DNA from: Holophaga sp.
GTDB lineage: Bacteria > Acidobacteriota > Holophagae > Holophagales > Holophagaceae
NCBI GenBank assembly: GCA_016715205.1
Contig: JADKBC010000002.1
Span: 175,118 to 239,117 of the forward strand
Length of the DNA stretch: 64,000 bases
Direction of reading: 5' to 3'
Shown here: positions 25,836-34,328 of the stretch, piece by piece
How the letters are laid out: every line of letters starts with the position of its first letter
Position numbering within the stretch: position 1 is the first letter of the stretch
Notes under the pieces: model-generated
What the model saw: only the letters and a program-made list of their open reading frames with translations
The model's database searches: none
Told to the model about the DNA's origin: nothing
Program-made: the position numbers and the translations under genes

Positions 25836-26825
25836 CTATTCGTCACCCTTTAATAGTCGTTTTTCGGCTAGGCGGCTCCAGTGCTCGACGGCCAGCACGC
25901 CTTCGCCATGGTTCATGCGCTGGAAATGGCCGAGGATGTGGCGCAGGGTGCGCGGAATGGCGGGGGCGAAGTAGGTTTTCTTGCGGTGAATCAACTGGTA
26001 ACCAAAGGTACCGAGCGCCTTGAAATTCCGTTGAAGGGCGCTGAGGTTCAGCTCTTCCCACAACAGTCGCTCCGACCAGCCCAATTCCTGACGCACGCGA
26101 TCAAAGAGCAGGTCCCGGGCCTCGGGCGCCCAATCCCAGTAGCCATCGAAGAGGATGGAGGCCAGGTCGTAGGTGGCGGCGCCTCGTCGGGCATCCTGGA
26201 AATCCAGCACCACCAAGCGATCGCCCCGAACCATCAGGTTGCGCACATGGAAATCCCGGTGGGCCAAATAGCGAGCCCGGGGTTCAAGTCCCGCGTGGAC
26301 ATCAGCCATCAGGCGCTCTAGCCAGCCAGGGGGTTCTTTCTGGAGAAAATCCCGAAAAAAGTGCTGCCGACAGTAGTCCCATTCAAAATCAAACTTCTCC
26401 TGGTCAAAGGCTCGCAGCATGAAGAAGGCCCGACTGGGCGCGCCTTCGGTGAGCAGGCCAAGCCAGGTGGTGAGCTGCTGGGCCACTTCCTCGGCCCAAT
26501 GCAGTTCTTCTTCGGGATGCAGGGTGAGGTGGCGCTCCAGGGAGATATCGCCGAGATCCTCCACCAGCATGCAGCGTTCGTCATCCGCGCATTGGATGAT
26601 GGTGGCCACGCGCACCACTGGATCCAGGAAGGCCTGCAGGGCGCGGTAATCGTAGTACGGGTCATCCAGCTTGTCTGGGTCCTTGAGTGGATACTGCACC
26701 ACCAGGGCCGTGCCCAGTTGGGGATGGTCCACGCGATAGTACTGCCGGGCCCCGGCATCTCCGCTCAAGGGCCGAGGGTTGGTGCAGTCCCAGCGAGCGA
26801 GCACGGTTTGCAGGTGAGTTTCCAT
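25836..26825 (-). CDS. AmgK-like sugar kinase (aminoglycoside phosphotransferase fold)
   Basis: A 329-aa APH-fold kinase. The catalytic loop is 'YLAHRDFHVRNLMV' and the metal-binding motif is 'LVVLDFQDARRGAATYDLAS', the same variant seen in AmgK, which phosphorylates MurNAc/GlcNAc at the anomeric carbon in cell-wall recycling. The adjacent upstream gene is a MurU-like nucleotidyltransferase, the usual AmgK partner, which supports this role. It follows that gene by four bases. Substrate assignment is by family and neighbourhood, not proven. Confidence 0.85.
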   Translation of the reverse strand: METHLQTVLARWDCTNPRPLSGDAGARQYYRVDHPQLGTALVVQYPLKDPDKLDDPYYDYRALQAFLDPVVRVATIIQCADDERCMLVEDLGDISLERHLTLHPEEELHWAEEVAQQLTTWLGLLTEGAPSRAFFMLRAFDQEKFDFEWDYCRQHFFRDFLQKEPPGWLERLMADVHAGLEPRARYLAHRDFHVRNLMVRGDRLVVLDFQDARRGAATYDLASILFDGYWDWAPEARDLLFDRVRQELGWSERLLWEELNLSALQRNFKALGTFGYQLIHRKKTYFAPAIPRTLRHILGHFQRMNHGEGVLAVEHWSRLAEKRLLKGDE

Positions 26826-26829
26826 GAGC

Positions 26830-27663
26830 CTAGTCTAGCCCCAGTCGAATTTGCCGCCCCGCTTCTCCATACCAAAGGGCATTTGCATCCTGCACGGCGG
26901 CCGGGGGCTCGGCGCCGGGGCCCAGCACGCAGCGCTGGAATTGTCCGCTCAGGCGAGCTTCGGGATGCAGGTAGCACCCGGGGAGGCGGCCCTCCTCATG
27001 CGGCGCGATCTGGGCAGCCGCAGCGATGAGATGGTCCGGGCTGCCGATATCCAGCCAGGGGAAGGGCGCCACCACGATGCCTGCGTGATGTTGGAGCCTG
27101 GGGAGAATATCGCGCTTGGTGTCGGAAGGGCCATCGGGCAGCAGGGCTAGGGCCGCGGATCCCCACAATGCCGCGCCGGTGAAATGGTAGGGGCCCTCCC
27201 CGGTCTCGCCCTGGGGCAGCACTCGGCCGTGCGCATCCAGCCACACCGGGTTCCAGGGCCCGCCGGGGTGGGGCACCAGCAGCCAACTGAGTTCAGCCCC
27301 GCGCAGCTTGTGCTCAGCGATGAAAGCGGCCCAGGGAACCTCGGCCAGGGCATCGCCATTCCACACCGCCAAGGGATCCACCGCCCGCCCCAGGGCGTGC
27401 CGCAGGCCCCCGGCACTGCCCAGGAGGTGCGGCTCAGGGCAGACTTCCAGGCTGGTGCCCGCGGCCTGTTTCAATCGTTCGGGAAGGTGGTGGGCATTGC
27501 AGGCGAGGTGCAGAAGACCGGCGCGGCGAAGGCCATCGGCGCCCCACTGCAGGAGCGGCTTTCCGCGCAGGGTCCAGGCCGGCTTGGGCAGCACCCGCGA
27601 CAGGGGGCCCATGCGAGTGCCCAGGCCCGCGGTGAGCAGAAATCCATCAAGGGGTTGCGGCAT
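26830..27663 (-). CDS. MurU-like nucleotidyltransferase
   Basis: A 277-aa NTP transferase with the signature 'LTAGLGTRMGPLSRVLPKPA' at the N-terminus (GxGTRxxPLT-type loop), 'HLLGSAGGLRHAL' and the metal-binding 'LAVWNGDAL'. It would convert a sugar-1-phosphate to an NDP-sugar. Next to an AmgK-like kinase the likely reaction is MurNAc-1-P to UDP-MurNAc, a recycling route that bypasses fosfomycin-sensitive MurA. The C-terminal 60 residues extend past the core. The start overlaps the CNNM gene by 17 bp. Confidence 0.85.
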   Translation of the reverse strand: MPQPLDGFLLTAGLGTRMGPLSRVLPKPAWTLRGKPLLQWGADGLRRAGLLHLACNAHHLPERLKQAAGTSLEVCPEPHLLGSAGGLRHALGRAVDPLAVWNGDALAEVPWAAFIAEHKLRGAELSWLLVPHPGGPWNPVWLDAHGRVLPQGETGEGPYHFTGAALWGSAALALLPDGPSDTKRDILPRLQHHAGIVVAPFPWLDIGSPDHLIAAAAQIAPHEEGRLPGCYLHPEARLSGQFQRCVLGPGAEPPAAVQDANALWYGEAGRQIRLGLD

Positions 27664-28957
27664 GGCCGGGCCCCGTGGGTCGCAACAGGAATTTGGCGGG
27701 AGCCATGCCGCGCATCTCCAGAACGCGGATCCGCCAACCTTGGAGTTTCAGCTCATCGCCCACCCGCAGAATGCGGCCCAGCTTCTCTTGAAAAAAGCCG
27801 CCCAGGCTCACGGAACCGGCTTCGGCCTCCAGCAGCAGGTCCAGGTGATCTTCCAGCTGTTCCAGCGTAACGGTGCCCTGGGCCAGCCAGGCGCCACCCC
27901 GGGTGCGGCGCAGGTTGATTACCTCCCGGTCGAATTCATCCTGGATTTCGCCTACCAATTCTTCCAATACATCTTCGAGAGTGACCAACCCATCGATGCC
28001 ACCGTGTTCATTCACCACCAGGGCTAGATGCTGTTTCTGTTTCTGGAAATCCAGCAGCAGATCCTGGATCAGGCGCATTTCCGGCACCAGGAACGCGGGC
28101 CGCGCCAAGGCGCGCAAGTCCAGATCCGGGCCCCGGTCGTTGAGGGACCAGAGCAGTTCTTTCAGGTGCACCACGCCCACCACGTGATCGAGATCGCCTT
28201 CCACCACGGGGATGCGGGTGTGGGGGGAAGACCGCGCCAAGTCTAGGTTCTCCGCAAGGCTTCGGCGGAGATCGAAAAACACCACATCATTGCGGGGGAT
28301 GGCAACTTCCTTCACCGTGCGTTTCGAGAACGAAAAAATGTTCTCAATCAATTCGGCGCGGGAGAGCCCCAGGTCGCCGCTGGCTTGGCTGCGCACAAGC
28401 ATCTGCCGGTATTCGTCTTCCGTGGGCAACAGGTCGGCCACGTGGCCCTCGGGCACCGAGGGCAGGCCCAGAAACCGCTCCACCCAGCGGCTGAGAAACC
28501 CCAGCGCCCAGGTGAGGGGGTAGACGAGGCGGGACCAGAACAACAAGGGAGAGGCTGTGCGCAGGGACCATAGCGCCGCGTTGCGGATGGCAAAGGAGCG
28601 GGGCACCATTTCGGTGAGCACCACATGCATGGTGGTCATGAACAGCAGGGCCAATACCGAGGCCAGCGGATGCACCAGCCAGGGCCAGGGCAGCCCCTTG
28701 AAAAGGATGCTCAGGGGTTGGGCGAACAGATCTTCGCCGATGGCGCCAAAGGCGATGGTGCAAATGGCGATGCCCACCAACACGCTGGACAGATGATGGC
28801 TCAAGTCCCGCTGGACCTCGAGTGCCAGTCGTGCGCGGGCATCCTGATCGGCGATGGATTCAAGCTGGGTGGGACGTACCCGTACGATGGCGAATTCGGC
28901 GAGTACAAAGAACGCCGAAAACAGCAGCAGGATGCCCGAAAGAATGAGGGCGGTCAT
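27647..28957 (-). CDS. CNNM/CorC-type hemolysin family protein (DUF21-CBS-CorC)
   Basis: A 436-aa membrane protein. The N-terminal DUF21 domain has three to four helices ('ILLLFSAFFVLAEFAIVRVR', 'VVLTEMVPRSFAIRNAA'). Then come two CBS domains ('VKEVAIPRNDVVFFDL', 'LALVVNEHGGIDGLVTLEDV') and a C-terminal CorC_HlyC domain ('LGGFFQEKLGRILRVGDEL'). The family (YfjD/CorC/CNNM) includes magnesium and cobalt exporters. It heads an apparent operon with the MurU/AmgK-like genes, and follows the pseudo-receiver gene. Confidence 0.9.
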   Translation of the reverse strand: MTALILSGILLLFSAFFVLAEFAIVRVRPTQLESIADQDARARLALEVQRDLSHHLSSVLVGIAICTIAFGAIGEDLFAQPLSILFKGLPWPWLVHPLASVLALLFMTTMHVVLTEMVPRSFAIRNAALWSLRTASPLLFWSRLVYPLTWALGFLSRWVERFLGLPSVPEGHVADLLPTEDEYRQMLVRSQASGDLGLSRAELIENIFSFSKRTVKEVAIPRNDVVFFDLRRSLAENLDLARSSPHTRIPVVEGDLDHVVGVVHLKELLWSLNDRGPDLDLRALARPAFLVPEMRLIQDLLLDFQKQKQHLALVVNEHGGIDGLVTLEDVLEELVGEIQDEFDREVINLRRTRGGAWLAQGTVTLEQLEDHLDLLLEAEAGSVSLGGFFQEKLGRILRVGDELKLQGWRIRVLEMRGMAPAKFLLRPTGPGHAATP

Positions 28958-28965
28958 GTGAATGG

Positions 28966-30816
28966 TTAGACCGGCCTGGTGAGATCAGAGGCGTGGCGAA
29001 TGCCAGCTTCGAGGCCTGCGATGGCTTCGCTGAGGGCTTCGAGGCGGGCGGTTTTTTCGTTGAGATGGCCTTCCGCTTCCCGTCGCTCGATTTCCAGCAT
29101 CGTTATGCGTTCGCGCTGGGCTTCGAGGTTGGTGTTGAGGCTATTCACCTGGGCTTCTCGCGCCTCGATGGCCTGCGTCAATTCCAGGCGCTCGCTCTCG
29201 TGCTGGGCGGCTCGCTGGTTGCGATCTTGCTCAGAGGCGGCAAGGGAAGCTTGGAGCTGCGCGGTGGCTTCCCGAAGTTGGGCGAGCTCAGCCTGGGTGG
29301 TTTCGAGCAAGGTGTCTTTCTCGGTGCAGACGGAAGCGAACAGGGCATCCTTTTCCGCGCGCATGGTTTCAAAGGCCGAATCCTTTTCCCTGCAGACGGA
29401 TTCAAAGCGGCTGTCCTTTTCTGCCAGTTGGGCTTCAAAGGCTTGGATGTGCTCCCGGAGTTCCGCCGCGTCGGTCAGGGCTGACTGGAGCGAGGCTTCC
29501 ATTTCGGAGCGGCCATTTTCCAGTTCCCGGGTGCGGGCTTCGCTTTCGGAAACCTTGGCCAGCATGCTCTCGCATTCCCGGGTCAGGCTGCCCAGGCGTC
29601 CCGCCTGATCTGCCAATTCCCGACGCTGCCCGCGCAGGGTGCCTTCCAGCCCGGCGATATCCACTTTTAGGGCTTCGCCCTCGTGGGCTCGCTCATCCAA
29701 TTCCCGCTTAGTGGCTTCAAGTTGGTCCTGGAGTTGCTGGATCTGGGTTTCCTGATCCTGAACCTGGGTGCTTAGTTCCTGAAGCTTCCCGGCTTCTCCT
29801 TGATGGGCGGCGGATTCCTCACGAAGGTTGGCCAGGGTGGAATCCAGTTCCACGCAACGGGCTTCGGCCGCGGCCTTGGCCTCGGTGAGCTCCGCGATCT
29901 GAGCGTCGACGGCGGCCAAGCGGGTGCGGTTCTCCTCCTGGGACCGCTCGGTGTCCATCAGTTTGTCTTGGAGGTGGGAGGCTTCCGATTCGGCGCGGGT
30001 CGCGCGATTCTCCTGGGCGACGAGGGCTTCCTCGCTGTCCGTCAGCTTCTGTTGCAGATCCCCCAACTCGGTTTGGCAGCGCATGGCTTCATCGAGGTTG
30101 CGGGTGGCACGTTCCTGGGCGGATTGCAGGTTCTGGAGTTCCTGATCCCGGGTCGCCAGGAGATCGGACTGAGCCTGGAGCTTGTCTTCAAGATCCTTGA
30201 CCCGTGCCTCGAGGAGTTCCACCTTGCCCGCATCCTTGGGAACGGTCACGGGGGCCAGCACAGGGGGCAGGGCAATGGGCAGGCGGGGGAAGAAGGCTTC
30301 CGTGGCAGGGGCCGGTTCGGCGACGGGGGCGGGAGCTGGTGCGGCCAGATCCTCCACATCCATTTCCGCCTTGAGGCTCTCCAGCCATTCCTCGCCGAGG
30401 TCGGCGCCGGAAAGATCACCCAGCGGGTTGTCCATATCCACAGGCCGCAGGGGTACCAGGGGCGAAAGCTGGGCCACCAGGGTGATGGAATCCAGGGGCT
30501 TGTGGAGATACAAATCCGCACGGCCGCGCAGGCTCTGGTGGCGGCCGTATTCCTCTTCGGTGGCTTTGGCGCTGATGAGAGCGATCTTGATATCGGCGAG
30601 GTGGGGTGTGCGACGAATCGCCGAGCACACGGCGTAGCCCTTGTTCTCCGAAACCTCCACGCAGAGCAGCACTGCGGCGTATTCTCCCGTTTCCAAACGA
30701 GGAATGACGCCATCCGCCGTGAAGAGGCAATCGAGTTCGAACGCGGTTTCCAGCGCGACCTGGTGATCCTTGATGAATCTCCTGTCGCTATCGACAATGA
30801 GGAGACGCTGGCCCAT
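28966..30816 (-). CDS. FrzS-like pseudo-receiver with long coiled coil
   Basis: A 616-aa protein. Residues 1-125 form a receiver-like domain ('RLLIVDSDRRFIKDHQVALE'); the expected phospho-acceptor Asp is Glu ('LLCVEVSENKGY'), while 'IALISAKATEEE' and 'YLHKP' are retained. A Pro/Ala-rich linker (about 160-200) follows, and then more than 380 residues of heptad-patterned coiled coil. This is the architecture of Myxococcus FrzS/AglZ-type polarity proteins, which act in motility. The role here is inferred from architecture only. The ATG has AAGGA upstream, and a hairpin terminator separates it from the htrA gene. Confidence 0.8.
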   Translation of the reverse strand: MGQRLLIVDSDRRFIKDHQVALETAFELDCLFTADGVIPRLETGEYAAVLLCVEVSENKGYAVCSAIRRTPHLADIKIALISAKATEEEYGRHQSLRGRADLYLHKPLDSITLVAQLSPLVPLRPVDMDNPLGDLSGADLGEEWLESLKAEMDVEDLAAPAPAPVAEPAPATEAFFPRLPIALPPVLAPVTVPKDAGKVELLEARVKDLEDKLQAQSDLLATRDQELQNLQSAQERATRNLDEAMRCQTELGDLQQKLTDSEEALVAQENRATRAESEASHLQDKLMDTERSQEENRTRLAAVDAQIAELTEAKAAAEARCVELDSTLANLREESAAHQGEAGKLQELSTQVQDQETQIQQLQDQLEATKRELDERAHEGEALKVDIAGLEGTLRGQRRELADQAGRLGSLTRECESMLAKVSESEARTRELENGRSEMEASLQSALTDAAELREHIQAFEAQLAEKDSRFESVCREKDSAFETMRAEKDALFASVCTEKDTLLETTQAELAQLREATAQLQASLAASEQDRNQRAAQHESERLELTQAIEAREAQVNSLNTNLEAQRERITMLEIERREAEGHLNEKTARLEALSEAIAGLEAGIRHASDLTRPV

Positions 30817-30870
30817 GGCAGATTCCTTGAATGAATGTGTAGTCTAAACCTATTCCCGTCCTAAAAGACA

Positions 30871-30896
30871 CACCGCCGAGGGTGAACTCGGCGGTG
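30871..30896 (-). terminator. Hairpin terminator downstream of HtrA
   Basis: CACCGCCGAG (30871-30880) and CTCGGCGGTG (30887-30896) form a 10-bp stem with a 6-base loop. On the minus strand it lies 19 bp after the htrA stop and is followed by a modest T-tract. Confidence 0.75.
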
Positions 30897-30914
30897 GCGG
30901 TAAAAAGACGAGGG

Positions 30915-32453
30915 CTAGCGTGGGGAAATGGCCACGGTCACCTGTTGGTTTCCTTTGGGTGCGCGCACCAGGAGCAGGAGCGGCTTGCCCTGGAGCTTGC
31001 GGACTTCCGCATAAAACTCCTGGAGATTCTCCACATTCTTGGTGCCCACGGCACTGATCACGTTGCCCACCAGAACCTTGTCGGCGGCGGCGGACCGGGC
31101 GGCCACAAACGTGATGACCACGCCCTTGCGATCGGTGGCGATCCCGTACTGGTGACGGGTGGGTGCATCCAGGGCCGCCACTTCAAACCCGTAGAGTTTC
31201 TCAAGGTTGAGCTTCTTGCCGTCCGGTGAAGGTTCCGTGGAACCCGAGCCCCCCTTGTCATCATCACCGCCCTCACCGTCGGCCTTTTGCAGGTCCTTGC
31301 GGTCGCCCAGCACCACGGGTAACTGAATGGCTTTGCCATCCCGGATGATGGACAGGGTGACCGTGTCGCCCGCGCGACGGTTGGCAATGACGGCCACCAG
31401 TTCATCCGGGCTGTTCAACTTCTGGCCATCGATGGCTGTGATCACATCCAAACGGGCCACCTTGGCCTTGTCGGCGGCCTGGTCCCGCACCACATCATTG
31501 ACCACTACGCCCTGCTTGACGTTCAGTGCCGCCTGAAAATCCTTGTCCAGTTCAGCGGTTTGAATACCCAGGTAGCCGCGGCTCACGGGTCGTCCCGAGC
31601 GCAGGTCGCGCAGCACACGCTTCACCATATCGATGGGCACCGCAAAGCCGATGTTCTGGCCATCGGCCCGGATGGCGGTGTTGATGCCGATGACCTCACC
31701 GCGGAGGTTCAGCAGGGGGCCACCCGAATTGCCGCGGTTGATGGCGGCGTCGGTCTGCAGGAAGGATTCCAGCCCGTTCGGACCGCCGAGGGCCCGCGCT
31801 GTCCGCCCCTTGGCGCTGATGATGCCCTGGGTAACGGTATGGTCGAGGCCCAGCGGATTTCCGATAGCCACCACCCATTCGCCCACCTTGGCCTTGTCGG
31901 AATCGCCCAGGGCGGCAAAGGGCAGGTGATTGGTTTCAATGCGGATCAGCGCGATATCCAGTTCCTTGTCCTTGCCCAGCACCTTCGCCGGGAAGGTGCG
32001 GCCGTCGGAAAGCTTCACTTCGATCTCGGCATCGCTACCGTGGGCACCCTCGATGACGTGGTGGTTGGTCAGGATGTCGCCGTTGGCGCTGATGATGACG
32101 CCGCTGCCACCGGCCATCACCTTCTGTTCTTCCTGGCCTCGGGGCTGATTGGGCGAGGGATTGGGCCGACGCCCATCAAAAAAGAAGTCGAAGAAATCAT
32201 CTCCCCCGAAGGGGTTCTGCATGCCCGTGCGCCGTTTCACAAAGCTGGTGTTCTTGATCGACACCACCGTGGGATTCAGCCGCTCGGCGACTTCAGCGAT
32301 GGGCGGCAACTGGTCCATCCCCTTGGCGCTCACCGTAACCGGCTTTTCCTCCTGAGCCTGGGCCACCCAGTGGTAGCTCAACCCCATGCCCACTGCCAAG
32401 CATCCCGCCGCAAAGAGCGAAAGCCCCAGGGTTTGTTTGATCATGCGATTCAT
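30915..32453 (-). CDS. Periplasmic HtrA/DegP-type serine protease (Do family)
   Basis: Envelope quality-control protease/chaperone. The 512-aa protein has an N-terminal membrane anchor or signal ('LGLSLFAAGCLAVGMGLSYH'), then a trypsin-like domain with catalytic His in 'ILTNHHVIEG', Asp in 'KELDIALIRI' and Ser in 'INRGNSGGPLL'. Two PDZ domains follow ('VSRGYLGIQTAELDKDF' near residue 300 and a C-terminal one near 420). An acidic Gly/Asp-rich linker of about 30 residues separates them. The start at 32453 is favoured by GAGG upstream. Confidence 0.95.
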   Translation of the reverse strand: MNRMIKQTLGLSLFAAGCLAVGMGLSYHWVAQAQEEKPVTVSAKGMDQLPPIAEVAERLNPTVVSIKNTSFVKRRTGMQNPFGGDDFFDFFFDGRRPNPSPNQPRGQEEQKVMAGGSGVIISANGDILTNHHVIEGAHGSDAEIEVKLSDGRTFPAKVLGKDKELDIALIRIETNHLPFAALGDSDKAKVGEWVVAIGNPLGLDHTVTQGIISAKGRTARALGGPNGLESFLQTDAAINRGNSGGPLLNLRGEVIGINTAIRADGQNIGFAVPIDMVKRVLRDLRSGRPVSRGYLGIQTAELDKDFQAALNVKQGVVVNDVVRDQAADKAKVARLDVITAIDGQKLNSPDELVAVIANRRAGDTVTLSIIRDGKAIQLPVVLGDRKDLQKADGEGGDDDKGGSGSTEPSPDGKKLNLEKLYGFEVAALDAPTRHQYGIATDRKGVVITFVAARSAAADKVLVGNVISAVGTKNVENLQEFYAEVRKLQGKPLLLLVRAPKGNQQVTVAISPR

Positions 32454-32571
32454 GCGACAACCTCGTATCGAAAAGATCCGATTCCCGGATCAAACCCAAC
32501 ATGATGCCAGCAACTTAAAGGTTTCACAGTGGCCTTTCCCCTCCTTTTCCGCTAGACTGATCAGCTCCAAC

Positions 32572-32649
32572 GGCGGCTGTAGTTCAGTTGGTTAGAGCAC
32601 TGGATTGTGATTCCAGGTGTCGGGGGTTCGAGTCCCCTCAGCCGCCCCA
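32572..32649 (+). tRNA. tRNA-His (anticodon GTG)
   Basis: A complete cloverleaf with the histidine-specific extra 5' G (position -1) paired to the discriminator C. The anticodon stem/loop is CTGGA-TTGTGAT-TCCAG with anticodon GTG, and the CCA end is encoded. A very strong palindromic terminator begins at its last base. Confidence 0.97.
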
Positions 32650-32686
32650 GATCAAAAGAGCCCCCACCTGGGGGCTCTTTTGATCT
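32649..32686. terminator. Palindromic terminator of tRNA-His
   Basis: A perfect 17-bp inverted repeat, AGATCAAAAGAGCCCCC and its complement, with loop ACCT. The TCTTTTGATCT tail gives termination in the plus direction. Confidence 0.9.
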
Positions 32687-32695
32687 GGCCCGCCA

Positions 32696-32712
32696 GGGAC
32701 TCGAACCCCCGA
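32696..32712 (-). repeat. Inverted partial copy of tRNA-His T-arm
   Basis: These 17 bp are the exact reverse complement of the tRNA-His T-arm at 32620-32636 (TCGGGGGTTCGAGTCCC). With the intervening terminator palindrome they make an interrupted inverted repeat of about 93 bp centred on the tRNA terminator. Confidence 0.8.
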
Positions 32713-32724
32713 ATGTCCCACGAA

Positions 32725-32743
32725 GACAGCGCAGTGCGCTGTC
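32725..32743. repeat. Short palindrome with GCGC-AGT-GCGC core
   Basis: GACAGCGC and GCGCTGTC flank AGT. The 11-bp core GCGCAGTGCGC is the same as in the REP-like palindrome at 4497-4513. It lies between the tRNA-His terminator and the hsp20 gene end. Confidence 0.6.
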
Positions 32744-32834
32744 GAAGGGGGACCAATAACGGACCTTGCGGACCTTGCCGAGAGGGGCCTTTTTCGTGGG
32801 TCGTCAGAGAGACGCATTTCCCTAGGGGAGGGGC

Positions 32835-33296
32835 TTACTGATTGATAGAGATCTTCTGAGGGCGAACCTCCGGGCTCTTGGGCACGGTCAGATGCAGCAC
32901 GCCCTCGCGGAGATCTGCGGTCACTTGACTGGCCTGCACTTCTTCGGGAAGCGAGAAGGTTCGGCTGAAGGTGCCGAAGGAGCGCTCCTGGGAATAGAAG
33001 CGCTCATCCTCCCGGACGGGGTCCGCCTCCCGTCGGCCACTGATGCTGAGACGATTCCCCGCCAGTTGGATATCCAGGTCGCCCTTGCGGATGCCGGGCA
33101 TATCGGCCGTCAGGATGTAGGCTTCCGCCGTTTCCTTCACGTCAAACGATGGCATGAAGGCGGGCCCAGCTTCGCCAGGGAATGTCACTTCCCGATAGGG
33201 ATCCCAGCGCAGGAGGTTCCGCATGAGCCTGAAGGGCTCAAACGTGTCGGCCGGGATGGCGATCCGGTTGGGTTCGCGAGTTCGGATGAGGTTCAT
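32835..33296 (-). CDS. Hsp20/alpha-crystallin family small heat-shock protein
   Basis: ATP-independent holdase of 153 aa. The alpha-crystallin domain spans about residues 47-150: 'SFDVKETAEAYILTADMPG', 'LDIQLAGNRLSISGRRE' and 'VTADLREGVLHLTVPKSP', with the conserved GxL motif inside 'REGVLHLTVPK'. A C-terminal 'PQKISINQ' supplies the I-x-I anchor. AGGAG lies seven bases before the ATG. A σ70-like promoter with a perfect TTGACA -35 lies about 80 bp upstream, and a small leader hairpin is present. Confidence 0.95.
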   Translation of the reverse strand: MNLIRTREPNRIAIPADTFEPFRLMRNLLRWDPYREVTFPGEAGPAFMPSFDVKETAEAYILTADMPGIRKGDLDIQLAGNRLSISGRREADPVREDERFYSQERSFGTFSRTFSLPEEVQASQVTADLREGVLHLTVPKSPEVRPQKISINQ

Positions 33297-33756
33297 GGAA
33301 ATTCTCCTTTCTCCCCAGCATTTGGGGAATCAGCCTTAATTGGCGAAGAAAATATTAGTTCAAAGTTGTCAGATGTCAATAGGGCAAACCTCTGAACAAT
33401 CTTCAAGCCCCTTCTCCAGTCAGGTGGGGCTGGGATGAACCCAGTCCCTGTTTCCAGAGCTTTGCTTTTCCCCCTGGAACGCCTGGAGGATGGCTTGAAT
33501 CAAACCCTCAAATCACCTCCAGGTGGCAAGGGGAGATCGTGAGTGCAATCCATTCAATCGGTTGGGTGGAGCATCAGGCGTCAACGGCGCTCAAGCGCCT
33601 CCCTTTCTTCGGGTTGGCGCTTGCTGCGTTTGGCAAGGTCACCTGGGTGAAATGGGGCAAGTCTAAATCAGCGGTCGCAGCGTTCCGGTTGAAGGCCGAC
33701 TAGTGCTCAGTCGCGGCTCGTTTACAGCGCCGTGGTTCCATAACTAGGGAGACACC
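33297..33756. promoter_or_regulatory. 460-bp gap: hsp20 promoter and leader; no gene seen
   Basis: On the minus strand, TTGACA (33374-33379) is separated by 16 bp from TAATAT (33352-33357), a good -35/-10 pair for hsp20. The leader contains a hairpin CCCCA-AATGC-TGGGG (33313-33327) just before the ribosome site at 33304-33308. No CIRCE element is evident. The rest, 33400-33756, holds short GC-rich palindromes such as GGCGCT-CA-AGCGCC but no credible coding sequence. Confidence 0.55.
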
Positions 33757-34296
33757 ATGTTCAAAAAAATCGCCCTCGGCCTTGGGGCCCTCATTCTCCT
33801 GTTCATCGTGGTGGTGGCCTTTCAACCTTCGGAGTATCGGGTGAGCCGGACCGCGATCCTTCCCGCGCCGCCCATGGAGGTGTTCAATCGGGTGAACGAT
33901 TTCCACCAGTGGGATTCCTGGTCTCCGTGGGCCAAGCTTGATCCAGCGGTGAAAAACACCTTCACGGGGGCGGCGAGTGGTACCGGCGCTGTCTTTGCCT
34001 GGACGGGCAACAGTGAGGTCGGCGAGGGGCGCATGACCCTGACCGAAAGCCGTCCCGGAGAACTCGTCCGCATCAAGCTCGAGTTCATCAAGCCCTTTGC
34101 CTCCGTGTGCGATACGGATTTCACCTTCAAGCCCGAAGGCCAGGGCACTGCCGTGACCTGGACCATGAGCGGCAAAAACGACTTCCTGGGCAAGGCCTTC
34201 TGCTTGTTCATGAACATGGATAAAACCATCGGCGGTGATTTTGAGCGAGGCTTTGCGAATTTGAGAACAGCGGTCCAGGCTGCTCCCAAACCCTGA
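33757..34296 (+). CDS. Membrane-anchored SRPBCC (polyketide cyclase-like) protein
   Basis: A 179-aa protein with one N-terminal membrane helix ('IALGLGALILLFIVVVAF') and a periplasmic START-like domain: 'SRTAILPAPPMEVFNRVNDF', 'WDSWSPWAKLDPAVKNTF' and 'TDFTFKPEGQGTAVTWTMSG'. The 'W.SWSPW...DP' block is typical of the polyketide cyclase/dehydrase-like SRPBCC group. GGGAG precedes the ATG. It is monocistronic and convergent with the RND pump gene. The ligand is unknown. Confidence 0.88.
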   Translation: MFKKIALGLGALILLFIVVVAFQPSEYRVSRTAILPAPPMEVFNRVNDFHQWDSWSPWAKLDPAVKNTFTGAASGTGAVFAWTGNSEVGEGRMTLTESRPGELVRIKLEFIKPFASVCDTDFTFKPEGQGTAVTWTMSGKNDFLGKAFCLFMNMDKTIGGDFERGFANLRTAVQAAPKP

Positions 34297-34328
34297 ATTT
34301 CTGGCACCGTTGGTCCAGGAAATCACGG

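Noticed and set aside
32617..32841. Plus-strand reading over tRNA-His and its terminator
   Set aside because: It starts inside the tRNA and runs through palindromes; typical tRNA shadow.
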